Shown here: one piece after another, positions 1 through 11,636 of the stretch
Numbering within the stretch: the stretch's first letter is position 1
Layout: each line of letters begins with the position of its first letter
Origin: Alopecurus myosuroides
Lineage: Eukaryota > Streptophyta > Magnoliopsida > Poales > Poaceae
Assembly: GCA_028641055.1 (NCBI GenBank)
Contig: CM054062.1
Location: 14,937,639 to 15,001,638 of the forward strand
DNA: 64,000 nt
Direction of reading: 5' to 3'
Position numbers and translations under genes: made by a program
Notes under the pieces: model-generated
Database searches by the model: none
Told to the model about the DNA's origin: nothing
What the model saw: the letters and a program-made list of their open reading frames with translations, nothing else

Positions 1-2387
1 AACAATGCATCGAAAGATATACGTTTGTTTCAAGCCTAGAGATAATATGGCAAAGTGATAGTTCTCTAGTCCTTAAGAGTAGGGCAAAAATTAAATGCCA
101 GGACACCTTCAAAGTTTATGAGGAAGACTAGAACAAATAATTAGAGAACAAACAATAACACAACATGAATAAATTAATAATGTTTCTGGGACAAATGCAC
201 ATTAAACTCAGAATGGCAACTATGCTCTCTCAACTGTGCATAAAGTTATAGGATGGAGACTCAACATAAAAGTAAAATAAAGGCCCTTCCTAGAGGGAAG
301 CATGGATCACTCATGTGCTAGAGCTTTTATTTTAATAAACAGAGGTATAAAAAAACATTTTTAAGAGAGGTGTATGTTTATGTGCACGAATGGTAAATAG
401 AAAATACAGTACGTCACAAGCCAACTAGACTTAACAAGAGCGGCTCCCATAGAAGGACGCATCTGGGTAGAAGGTCATCCCTCTTTCTCTTTTGTTTACA
501 CAATTATGCTTTGACTGATAAATAAGGGGCAAAAATAGTGAAGAGAATTTGTTGTTATTAATTTGGGGTTGGGCACCCCACTGCCAGCTCTTCTATCAAT
601 TGGATAAGTGGATGAAGCCACTAGTCCAGGCTGTGAAAGTCCAATCAACAAGTGAGATAAATATTCTCTATTTACGTGCTCATGAGCTAAAACAGAAGCA
701 CAAAACAGGAGTAATTTTGAAAGTTTTAAAGGTAACACATGCGCAATTTACTTTGGAGTGGCGGTTAAATACCACATGTAGGTAGATATGGTGGACACAA
801 TAATAAAACTTTGGTTTTTGGGAGTTGGATGCACAAGTAGAACTCATACTCGGTACAGGTGGAGGCTAGCAAAAGACTGGGAGCGACAAATCAAGAGAGC
901 AAAAAGAGCCATAATCATGCATAGCGACATAAAAATCAGTAATCAAAGCATAAGTGGTACCAAAAGTTCAAAAAATAAATGATCATGGAGGCTATTAGTG
1001 AATGGTTCATGGTCACAACCATGGTGTGAGCATGCGCCAAGTCAACCAAATAAAACATTCAAAGGAGAACACCACAGATTTATGCTTCAATATGACAAGA
1101 ACAACTCATGATTCTTTAAATGACACATTAAACACTCTCAGCTATTTGAGGCTAATCATGCTACTAAATAACCACAAGTCTTTAGAACTAAAATAACGTC
1201 TAGCATGATATGAAAAATTCTAGCCACAGTCTATACAAGCTTCTACTTGCACCGTTATAAATTATATCTCAGGCAGTCGTTTCTTTTCCCAACAAGCACC
1301 ATACAAAACATGCTTTAACAAAAACTCTATAAATCCTACAGAAAGCAAACATGAGAGTACTCACATTACACTACTAAAAATATTAGCTCTGAACAAGAGA
1401 TGTAATCAAAACAAAAGATGAACAGGAAATTTTGCAACAATTATAAGAAAAACTAAGAATACTAGCATAGCAAGTATTCAAACGAAAAAGCGGAGCGTGT
1501 CTCTCTCCAAAACAAGGAATTCTAGGGTCCAACTATATTATTGAAGCAAGGAAAACAAAATAAAACAAAAGAAAAACAAACAGACGCTCCAAGAAAACTT
1601 CATATGATGTGACCGAATAAAAATATAGTTTCACTAGAAGTGACATGATAGATTGTTGATGAAGAAGGGGATTCCTTGGGCATACCCAAGCTTAGATGAT
1701 TGAGTCTTCTTAAAATATTATTGGATGAACCACGGGGGCATCCCCAAGCTTTGACCTTGCACTCTTTTTGATCACATATATCACCCTTTTCTCTTGACCC
1801 TTGAAAACTTCCTTCACACCACACTCAAAGAGTAATTCGCATTAGAGGGTTAGTGCAGCAATTAAAAATCCATTGGTTATGCATGGAACAAGTGACATTG
1901 ATACTTTTAAACATTAGCTACATCCACTGATGTTTTGTGAAGCAAAGAAATGCACTTGACATCGCAAAAGAGCAAATGTAAGAAAAATGGCAGAATCTGT
2001 CAAAACCAGAATAGTATGTTTTCGAGGCACTTACGTTGCTCAGATATAAAAACTTAAAAGAACGAACAAGTTTTGTAATTAGCCAAGGAATAAGCACAAA
2101 AAAATTCAGGTCATTCTGATTTTTCTGTGATTTATACGATTTTTTACGGTGGACAGCAAAAATTTGTTTCCCGCGTAGAAATCCGAAAACCAACTCCAAC
2201 TCTCGTCAGAAACTTTACTTGGCACTACTAAAACATGAAAATAAAGATACATAGGAGTTTCTACATAAGTATAAAACCCATTGACTCAAATAAAACAGGA
2301 AAAAACAAAGCAAAAAATAAAATCATGGGTTATGTCCCAAGAAGTGCTTTTCTTTAACGCCTTTTAGCTAGGCCCAGAAAAGTGGAA
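1..2387 (-). other. Non-coding 3' internal segment of Athila-like element
   Basis: AT-rich stretch after the gag-protease stop codon with no supportable gene. It includes the conserved segment around 1700-1860 that is found again in plus orientation at about 31880-32050, and the segment 1-1200 that is repeated at 6550-7800. I see no pol motif on either strand. Confidence 0.65.
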
Positions 2388-4481
2388 TCAAGTATTTTCA
2401 AGTGAAGATGCATCCAAATTGTAACTCGTTAGAATAATGGAATCAAAAGTCAACCTCATTATCTTTCTAGGAAAGTGTTCCATACCTTTCTTGAGTGGGA
2501 ACTGAAATTTAATATTCCCCTCTTTCATATCAATAACAACACCAACAGTTCTAAGAAAAGGTCTTCCCAAAACAATTGGACAAGAAGCATTGCATTCAAT
2601 ATTCAAGAAAACAAAATAAACGGGGACAAGATTATTATTAACCATGATAAGAACATCATCAACTCTCACCAAAGGTTTCTTTCTAACATTATCAATAAGA
2701 GGAATATCCAAATAACAAGGTTCCAATGGTGGTAAATCAAGAATATCATAGAGTTTCTTGGGCATAACAAAGATACTAGCACCAAGATCACATAGAGCAT
2801 TGGAATAAAAATCATTCACTTTTATTTTAATAATAGGTTCCCAACCATCATCTAGCTTCCTAGGGATAGAGGCTCCACATGTTAATTCATCCTCTCTAAT
2901 TTGCATGAGAGCATTTGTAATATGTTTTGTGAAAGCCATATTCATAGTACTAGCATTAGGACAACTAGCAAGATTTTGTAAGAACTTAGTCACTTCAGTT
3001 ATGTTGCAATCATAAAAGTAACGATCATTTTTATCAAAGATAATGGGACCATTGTCTCCCATATTTCTAAAAATTTCAGCACTTTTATCAGGAATATTTT
3101 TAGCAGTTTTGGGCAGTTTTGCATTTTTAATAGCATAAGTGGGAGTGTTTCCAACACCAATTACTTTAGCATTGATAGTAGAAGGTTTTATAGCATGAGA
3201 ATATTCAGTTTTACTAGTGGTGGTAAGGTGCAAACATTAGCTATATTATCCTTTCTAGCTATTTCATCTTCTCTTTCCCATCTAGCATGCAATTCAGCTA
3301 ACATCCTAACGTTATCATCAATTCGAATTTGGATAGTATTCAAAGTTTTACTATCTTTAACATCATGAGGCATAACCTTTAGTTTCAGAAAATCAACATC
3401 AAGATCAAGGCTATCAACTTTAGAAGCAAGAACATCAATTTTGCCAAACTTTTCCTCAACAGATTTACTGAAAGCAGTTTGTGTACTAATAAAATTCTTA
3501 AGAATTTTCTCAAGATCAGAGGGTACACTTTTATTGTTGTTGTAGGAATTACCATAAGAATTACCATAAGCATTGCTATTATTGGGAGGATATGGCCTAT
3601 AATTATTACTACCAAAATTATTCCTATAAGCATTGGTGTTGAAATTATTATTTTTAATGAAGTTCACATCAACATGCTCTTCTTGAGAAACCAAAGAGGC
3701 TAAAGGAACATTATTTGGATCAATAGGAGCATGGCCATTCACAAGCATAGACATAATAGTATCAAGTCTATCACTCAAAGAGGGCGTTTCTTCAACAGAA
3801 TTTACCTTCTTACCAGTTGTAGCTCTCTCAGTGTGCCACTCGGAATAATTTACCATCATATCATCAAGAAGCTTTGTTGCTGACCCCAAGGTAATGGACA
3901 TAAAGGTTCCTCCAGCAGCTGAATCTAGAAGGTTTCTTGAAGAAAAATTCAGACCTGCATAAAAGGTTTGGATGACCATCCAAGTAGTCAGTCCATGAGT
4001 GGGACAATTCTTTACTAAAGATTTCATTCTTTCCCAAGCTTTAGGAACTTGCTCACTATAAAGTTGCTTAAAATTCATAATGCTACTTCTTAAAGATATA
4101 ATCTTAGCAGGAGGATAATATTTTCCAATGAAAGTATCTTTACACTTAGTCCAAGAATCAATACTATTTCTAGGCAAAGACAACAACCATTCTTTAGCTC
4201 TTCCTCTCAAAGAGAAAGAAAACAATTTCAGTTTAATAATATCTCCATCTACATCTTTATAATTTTTGCATCTCACATAGTTCAACAAAATTATTAAGAT
4301 GGGAAACAACATCATCAGTACTAACACCAGAAAATTGCTCTCTCATAACAAGGTTTAACAGGGCAAGCTTTATCTCATAAAAATCAGCAGTGGGAGCAGG
4401 TGGAGCAATAGGTGTGCTAATGAAATCATTCTTGTTGGTGGTAGTAAAGTCACACAACTTAGTGTTCTCAGGAGTAGTCAT
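2388..4481 (-). pseudogene. gag: gag-protease of Athila-like element, two frameshifts
   Basis: Encodes the structural capsid protein and an aspartic protease for particle assembly. The start is the ATG at 4481 (MTTPENTKLCDF), about 165 nt after the primer site. The capsid domain includes the run GRAKEWLLSLPRNSIDSWTK and AWERMKSLVKNCPTHG, typical of plant Ty3/gypsy gag. A DLGASI protease active-site motif lies near 2800. The frame is broken twice: at about 4262, where the first frame ends just after CEMQK, and at about 3220, where it moves back to the original frame. The three pieces together would span nearly 700 codons. No zinc knuckle is visible, and the frame ends at a TGA at 2388 instead of continuing into reverse transcriptase. 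Almost certainly not expressed as an intact protein. Confidence 0.82.
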
Positions 4482-4646
4482 TTTAACAAGACTAAAAACA
4501 GGAATAAAACTACAACTAGAATAAGAACTATTTTTTTGTGTTTTTATACAGAGAAGCAAACAAGACAAAATAAAATAAACTAAGCAAAACTAAAACAAAG
4601 TAAAAAGATTGGAAGTGAGAGACTCCCCTTGTAGAAATTCTCTTCC

Positions 4647-4664
4647 TCCCCGGCAACGGCGCCA
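4647..4664 (-). other. Primer binding site, tRNA-Asp type
   Basis: The plus strand reads TCCCCGGCAACGGCGCCA, the 3' end of plant tRNA-Asp including CCA. On the minus strand it lies 7 nt past the LTR end, the expected place for the minus-strand DNA primer of an LTR element. Confidence 0.88.
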
Positions 4665-4671
4665 GAAAACT

Positions 4672-6325
4672 TGTTGATGGAGTGTAGTTGACAGGAGACT
4701 TCTTGCTGATGATGGATTTGAAATCCTCGGCAATGGCGCAAGATAATCTTGATGTGATCTGCTTGCTCTCGTTGGCAAACCCCAAGAGGAAGGTTGTGAA
4801 GAGTGCAGCAGCAAGTTTTCCCTCAGAAAATAAACCAAGGTTGAATCGATCAGTAGGAGGACAAGCAATCTCTGAAGGTTGATGCAGCTGAGGTGGCAGG
4901 GCACACTACCGGTTCATCAACAACATGGAACCTACACAATACAATCAAATCACTTTGCCCCAACGAAGGAGTTATGTTGTCAATCTCACCGGTTTTGCTG
5001 AACACAAAGAGGTTAAACATATGGTGTGGAAAACATTAGGAAAACAATATGAAAGTAGTAGGTGTTTTATCAGTATGAGGAAAAAGGACCGGGGTCCACG
5101 GTTCACTAGTGGTGTCTCTCCGTGAAAGATAAATAACACGTGTGGTGAACAAATTACAGTTGGGAAATTGACATAAATGAAGGTTGCACCATAGTGCATA
5201 TGCAAGACATAAAGATTACTATGTGATTCATGCGGGCATTACAACAAAATACATAGACCGTTATCCAATTACATCTATGTCTAATAATCCACCCTTCGAA
5301 TATCATCCGAACAAACGTTGGGTATTAAGTTGCAAGCAAAAGATTATCGCAGTAAGAAAAGTGTGTAATGTAAACAATGTAAACTAAGTAAATACCGTTG
5401 TTTTCTCCCTAATGGAAACAACACTTCCTCCATCCATCACGTTTCTGTCACTCGAGCATAGATGCAGAGGAGGCATGAACCCACTATCGAGCATATATAC
5501 TCCCTCTGGTGTTACTAGCATCTACTTGGCCATAGCATCTACTAATAACGGAGAGCATGCAAGATCATAAATAACATATGCATGAAGATAACATGATAGA
5601 TTGGTAATCAGAAGACATAGCATTCAACATTCATCAGATCCCAGCAAACACAACATGTAGCATTACATAAAGATGATCGCGATCATCTGAGGGAGCTCAC
5701 GAGATCTAAACATGAGGTACAAAGTGGAGAGAACAACCATCTAGGTACTGCTATGGACCCGTAGTCCAGGGATGAACTACTCATGCATCACTTCGAAGGA
5801 GGGCATGGCGGTGTAGACCCCTCCAGTGATGAATTCTCCTCCCGGCAGTGTGCCAGGGAGAGCTCCAGAACCCTCCCGATCTCGGGATGATGATGACAGC
5901 GGCCTCGGGTGTTTCTCGGGACGAAGTGGTATATATTTAGGGTTAATATGTCCGGGGGTATAAATAGGCGAAAGGGCAAAGGCGATGGAGGCCTGGGGTC
6001 CGACACCACCCCATGGCGTGGCCAGGGGGCCGCCCTATGGTGTGGGCCCCCTGTGGCCCCCCTCCGGGTCTCATCGGGACTCCGTGAAACCTTCGGGAAT
6101 TCAAGGACCTCCGGACTTTGAATTTACCAATTTCGAGAATATTTCCAGAACAACTTTTCTAAAACTAAAAACAACAGAAAACATGAAACTAGCTTTGTGG
6201 CATGTTTTCAATAGGTTAGTCTGAAAAATCGATAAAAATGACATAAAGTGTATAGCAAACATGTGGGAAACAACATGAAAACAACATGGATCATCAGAAA
6301 TTAAGGATACGTTTATGACATATCA
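4672..6325 (-). repeat. LTR of Athila-like element (1654 bp)
   Basis: Minus-strand LTR beginning TGATATGTC at 6325 and ending CAACA at 4672. The tRNA-Asp primer site follows its 3' end, while a GGGTATGT-type polypurine-like run (about 6326-6345) precedes its 5' start. It therefore has internal sequence on both sides in the same orientation, acting as 5' LTR for the copy at 1-4671 and as 3' LTR for the copy at 6326-7804. A GC-rich block lies at about 5980-6080. Its 3' portion (4740-5160) resembles 63570-64000. Confidence 0.8.
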
Positions 6326-7804
6326 ACATACCCAAGATTAGTTCCTAGTCATCCTCGAGTAGGTAAACGATAAAAACACATAATTTCTAATGTGACATGC
6401 TACCAACATAAACTTGATCATCAATAATGTAAAAGGATAAGTAAGCTGAGATCATAGAACTTTAACATAAGCATGATAAATAGAATTTTAATAATAAAGC
6501 ATAGAAACCACATTGCATAATGAGAAGTAACACAAATAAAAGATCATGAATAATAATGCAACGAAAAATATACGTTTTTTCAAGTATAGATATAACATGG
6601 CAAAGTGATATTTCGCTACTCCTTAAGAGTGGGGAAATAAATAAATGCCAAGACACCTTCAAAGTTCATGAGGAAGACTAGAACAAATAATTATAGAACA
6701 AGCAATAACACATCATGAATCAATTAACAAAGTTTTTGGGACAAATGCACATAAAACTCAGAATGGCAACTATGCTCTCTCAACTGTTCATAAAGTTAGA
6801 AGATGGATACTCAACATAAAAGTAAAAGAAAGGCCCTTCGCATAGGGAAGCATGGATCACTCATGTGCTAGAGCTTTTATTTTATTAAACAGAGGTATAA
6901 AAAGCTTGACACTCCTCCCATCCATCCTACACAAACCATGGCTAACTGAATCCTCGGGTGCCTGCCAACAATCACATACCGTGGAGGAGTGTCTATTTTT
7001 AGAGAGGTGTATGCTTATGTCAATGAATGGTAAACAAAAAATATAGTACGTCATAAGACAACTAGACTTCACAAGAGCGGCTCGCATAGAAGGACACATT
7101 CGGGTAGAAGGTCATCCCTCTTTCTCTTTTGTTTACACAATTATGCTTTGACTGATAAATCAGGGGCAACAATAGTGAAGAGAATTTGTTGTTATTAATT
7201 TGGGGCTGGGCACCCCGCTGCCAGCTCTTCTATCATTGGATAAGAGGATGAGCCACTAGTCCAGGGTGTGAAAGTCCAATCAACAAGTGAGATAAAGATT
7301 CTCTGTTTACGTCCTCGTGAGCTAAAACAGGAGCACAAAACAGGAGTAATTTTGAAAGTTTTAAAGGTAAATCATGAGCAATTTACTTTGGAGTGGCGGT
7401 TAAATACCACATGTAGGTAGGTATGGTGGACACAATGGGAAAACTTTGGTTTTTGGGAGTTGGATGCACGAGTAGAGCTCATACTCGGTACATGTGGAGG
7501 CTAGCAAAAGAGTGGGAGCGACAAATCAAGAGAGCATACCAGCCATAATCATGCATAGCGACATAAACATCATTAACAAAGCATAAGTGGTACCACAAGT
7601 TAAAAAACTAAATAATCATGGAGGCTATAAGTGACTGGTTCATAGTCATAAACATGTTGTGAGCATGCGCCAAGTCAACCAAATAAAAGATTCAAAGGAG
7701 AATACCACAGATTTATGCTTCAATATGACAAGAACAACTCATGATTCTTTCAATGACACATTAAACACTCTCATCTATTTGAGGCTAATCATGCTACTAA
7801 ATAA
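6326..7804 (-). mobile_element. 3' internal segment of a second Athila-like copy
   Basis: Minus-strand 3' internal sequence that ends at the LTR. It is similar over its length to 1-1200 but carries about 70 bp (near 6905-6990) missing from that copy. It stops abruptly at about 7804 where the giant-LTR element begins. No coding capacity is visible. Confidence 0.75.
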
Positions 7805-10479
7805 CCAATTTTTGGAATCTTGTACTGTGTTCAAGAAGACAAAAATTAGGGACAATTTTTTTTTCTAACAACATGATTGATTGAACTAACATATGTTTAT
7901 AATCTTAATCATATTCACAACACAATTTTTGTTTCTTGAGAAAAACAAATACCAAATTTTTCCTTAAAACAATTCTATTATTTTCCCTGATGTTTTCCTA
8001 ATGTTACTTGAGTGGATTTTTATTCCAAGACTTGGATCATTCTTGTTTGCATCTTAAAACAAACTTTTAACTTTGTTGGATCCAAGAAAACAGAATTTCA
8101 AATTGATTTATGAAAGTCTTCTTTTAACATTTCTATAGAAAACAATTTCTGGAAATATAGCCAAGTACCTGTTTTCTACCTTTGTTTTCACTAGGCTATA
8201 AAATGTTATTTTATGTTTTCTTGACTTTTATTTGTTCCTTGATATATGTAATACAAATACATAAGCTTGGTTTTATTTTTGGATTAATAAAAATTATCTT
8301 TTTCTTGTTGTCTTTGTGGAATAAAATTAAGACAGAAAAAGACATTTTTGGAAAACAGAGAAAAACACAAAGTACACCTTATTTCCACATTGTTTTCATG
8401 GCCTTAAACTATTTCAAAAGATGTTTCTGAAAGTTTATAACATGGTTAAAAAGTCCCCACTTTGAAAACAAATTTTGGAAAACATTTGACCCTTGAAAAC
8501 AAACCAATTTTTTTGATCATTTAATCTGTTTTCAACACTTAGAAATTTTTCTAAGTCTTAGACTGAATTTTTGAACAGTGTGAGATAGACTTTTGGACAA
8601 TTGTTTTCTTGGTGTTTCTTTGCAAATTTTGAAGTGCAAACTTGTCAAATGTGTATACCTCAGTACTAACTCGATCCAGGATGAGTTGTATAGCTTCTAG
8701 AAGGCTTGAGGGAGAAGGAATGAGTTGAGAGAAAGTGGTGATCTGGAATGGTATGGGCAGCCCATACCCTTGAACATTTGACTTGCCCTTGCCCTCCCCT
8801 TGCTTCCAAAGGCCACCATTTGACTTGCCTTTTCGTGGTCTTGCTCTTAGCCAGCATTGCCTTGGTGATAAGTGACCAAAATGGCCCCTGGACTAGCCAT
8901 GCCATCCATTGACATTGCACCCGAGAGCCCACCCTTAGTTTTTTCCCTTGACCACTGGTACAAGCCACCACGACCCCTCCCTTTGTGCCACACTCCTTTC
9001 TCACACTCAACCAACATCCCCAGCTCGAGATCCAGCCGTGCCTAGCCCCTGGAGAGCGTGCTCGTGCCGGTGAGCCCGACAGCCACCACCGGGAGCTCGA
9101 GGTTGCTCCTCCCTTTCCCGTGCTCTCCCACCCCTCCTCTCTGCCCTGGATCGCATCCCCACCCTCTCCTGACCCTCCCTGACCTACCCCCGTGGCCTTT
9201 CGCTTGCAGGGAAGCCGCCGCCGTCGACCTCGCCGCCGTGGGCGCCCGGTCGCGTTCCGCCGCCTGGAGCCACTCCCTTCACCACCGACTACGCCCCGCG
9301 ACGTCCCTCGACTCCAGCATCTCCCCCAACCCCGCGCCACCCCTCCGCGAGACCACGGTGAGCCACCACGAGCCCTCCTGTCGCCGGCCGTATCGAGACA
9401 GAGAGAGAGAGGAGGGGAGACGAAGACGACGCCCGTGCGCCGTTGGATCTCCGATCCACGGCCGCGCTTTCCCGCGCCCGCGCTCGTGCGCTGAGTGGCG
9501 TTGGGCCGCGCTGTGCGCCTAGCTAGGCCGCGCCCACTGGAACCCAGCCCGCACTGCCTGTTTGTTTCCTTTTTAAGTTTTTAACATAAACTTGTTGTTT
9601 AATTTGGATCTGTAAAAAATACTAAAGGTGGAAAATAAAATCTAACAAAAATCATGAACATAAGAGTATGTTTTCCTAACCACATAAAAATTGTAGATCT
9701 AAGTTTTGGACCATACTTTTCTCAGAATGACTGTTTTGCCACAGAGTGTCTGTGAACTTGTTTTGAACATAACTTTTTCAATCTGTAACTAAAATGGTAA
9801 AACCAAAATGTTTTGGATAGCTCTTGAACAGATCTATCCATAGGACTTTGCCTCACATCAAGGTGAGATACCAAATGGAAATGGCATCCATTTTGGTAAA
9901 AGTCCAGTAGGCTCTTCTATCATTTTTAGAGTGAGCTTAAAATGATTTTTGAAGTGAATCCAATTTAATGAGTTTTATATTGACTAGATCTATCTAATCC
10001 TAGATTAGATTAATTTTTGTGGCCCTATATTATTTTTGGTGAGCAAAACGAGATACAACAGCTTTTCTGTTTTTGTTTGTATGTGTGTTTTGTTTGAAAT
10101 GAAATGTGTGGTTGATTGAATCTTGTTTCCCGGCATGTATAGGGTTGTTACTACTTGTTATTAAGTTTTTTCCTATCATTACATCTACCTTAGAAAGCGT
10201 GTGCATGTTTGGAAAGTTAAATAAAAATAGGAATAGCAATTGTTATCTTCTAGTTTTATTATTTGGAATATTTGTGTGAGCTAAATCTTTGTTTGTTTGT
10301 TTGACTAAGTTTATGATATACTAGAAATGGATCCAGTACCATTTTGGTACTGTTATTTTGAAGTTATTGCCTCTGTTAGCTTGCATGTTATTTTTATAGC
10401 AAAGCATGTGTAAGTCCTGTTATTTATTTGCACTAGTATTGTTTTCACTAGTATGAATAGTCTAGTATTTTTTGCTTTA
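7805..10479 (+). repeat. 5' giant LTR, first part
   Basis: Matches 25509-28206 with frequent substitutions and small indels. It is AT-rich apart from a GC-rich island at about 8940-9540, matched at 26650-27290. Reading frames inside it are not preserved between the two copies, so I call no gene. It ends in the CTTTA duplicated by the inserted element. Confidence 0.85.
10475..10479. other. Target site duplication CTTTA (left)
   Basis: CTTTA directly precedes the inserted LTR and recurs at 19096-19100. The uninterrupted 3' LTR of the host element has a single CTTTA at 28202-28206, which gives an internal empty-site control. Confidence 0.95.
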
Positions 10480-11025
10480 TGTAACACCCGGGGGATTTCC
10501 CCCCCCCAACTAGATTTGGTTGTTTTTATTTTTGCATAGCATCATGCATCATATGCATTGCATTTGTTTTCAAACCAATTTAATAAAATCAAACAATGCA
10601 CTCTTGGTTCACACTCAAATTGTTTTCAATGAAATTGAAGTGGAATTAATTTTTATGGCTTGGTTAAATGAAAATTCCTTTTATTGTGAATTCAAATTCA
10701 AAGTCAAAACTTTGGCACATTTTAAAATTTTCAAAAACAAAGAATCATGCACTTGGGCATCTGAAGTGGTTAATCCATTTAAAATTAAGTTCATGATTTT
10801 CAACCATCAAAAATTCCTTTCTTTTCTTACCTTTTCTATTTCAATAAGAAAGAAGAAAAAAAAACAAATCAAAGGGGGAGGCAGGCCAGCCCAAATGGGC
10901 CAGCCCACCACGTCTTCTTCTCCGTACGGACGTACAGGAGGTGGACGTCACCCTCCCCCACCATGGATCCCCACCTCCCACCTGCTCCCTCTCCCCCCTC
11001 CTTATCTACCCCCTCCTCCAAGCCC

Positions 11026-11040
11026 AAACCCTAACCCTAG
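11026..11040 (+). promoter_or_regulatory. Telo-box motif in LTR
   Basis: AAACCCTAACCCTAG, a match to the plant telo-box (AAACCCTAA) found near start sites of many plant genes. It sits at the start of the GC-rich island and is conserved in the second LTR at 15596-15610. A promoter role is inferred. Confidence 0.45.
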
Positions 11041-11559
11041 GCCCTCCTATCTCCCTCCTGCCGCCGCCATCTCTTCCTCCCATCTCTCTCTGAATCCACT
11101 GAACCCCAGACGAGACACCTCCATGGCTGAAGCTTGGAGCTCCTTGCGCCACCGCCACGCTCGCCGTCGAGCTGCACCGACCGCGGGAATGGAACCACCC
11201 CACCTCCCTCGTCGCCCTCGTCCCCTCGGTCGGCCCGGAGAGGAGCCAGGGCCACCGCGCCGTCTCCGGTTGCCGCCATCGACGCTGCGGCCAGAAGCTC
11301 CTCGTCGCCTGCTCCCGCTCGCCTAGCCCTCGGTGAGCACCCCTCTACCCTCCTTCTATCCCCTCCGCTCCATGGTGCATCACGCACAGCACGACCCCCC
11401 CTGGCGTCCTCGCACGCCGGCCACAGAAGCAGATCGCGGCCAGTCGTAGCCGTCGTTTCCTGTCCTCGACGCGTTCAGTACCTGAACGTTGATCAGTTTC
11501 GTCAGTCCAGCCCGCACCCCCCCACCTCAAAACCATACGCCTCCTGTATCCATCACCAG

Positions 11560-11636
11560 CCGCAGCAGTATCATAGTGGCTTGCGCCTCTGTACCGCAAC
11601 CAGGAGGCCCCGGGTTCGAATCTCCCCTTCCGCAGC
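11560..11636 (+). other. tRNA-like segment with B-box in LTR
   Basis: Contains GGTTCGAATCT at 11613-11623, close to the RNA polymerase III B-box consensus, and an A-box-like AGTGGCTTGCG about 35 nt upstream. T-arm pairing is plausible but there is no convincing acceptor stem, so this is a tRNA-derived or tRNA-like segment and not a functional tRNA gene. Conserved at about 16139-16215 in the other LTR. Confidence 0.5.

Larger units (their letters stand above)
1..4671 (-). mobile_element. Athila-like gag-protease-only LTR element, internal region (3' end outside window)
   Basis: Minus-strand internal region lying directly downstream of the LTR at 4672-6325. Reading along the minus strand it holds the primer binding site, a broken gag-protease frame and then about 2.4 kb without a long ORF that runs off the window edge. 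No reverse transcriptase, RNase H or integrase motif follows the protease, so this element must depend on enzymes supplied elsewhere. Positions about 1-1200 are clearly similar to 6550-7800, which is the same 3' segment of a second copy. The tRNA-Asp primer site and gag style fit Athila-type Triticeae families such as Sabrina/WHAM; that name is from memory. Confidence 0.8.

Noticed and set aside
8666..9340. 224-codon minus-strand ORF in the giant LTR GC island
   Set aside because: An Arg/Gly-rich frame produced by GC bias; the matching region at 26380-27263 splits into different frames, so there is no coding conservation.
10520..11326. 268-codon plus-strand ORF in the derivative LTR
   Set aside because: Its partner in the other LTR (15053-15604) is cut to 183 codons and changes frame after small indels. 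Composition is low-complexity and it lies wholly in LTR sequence.
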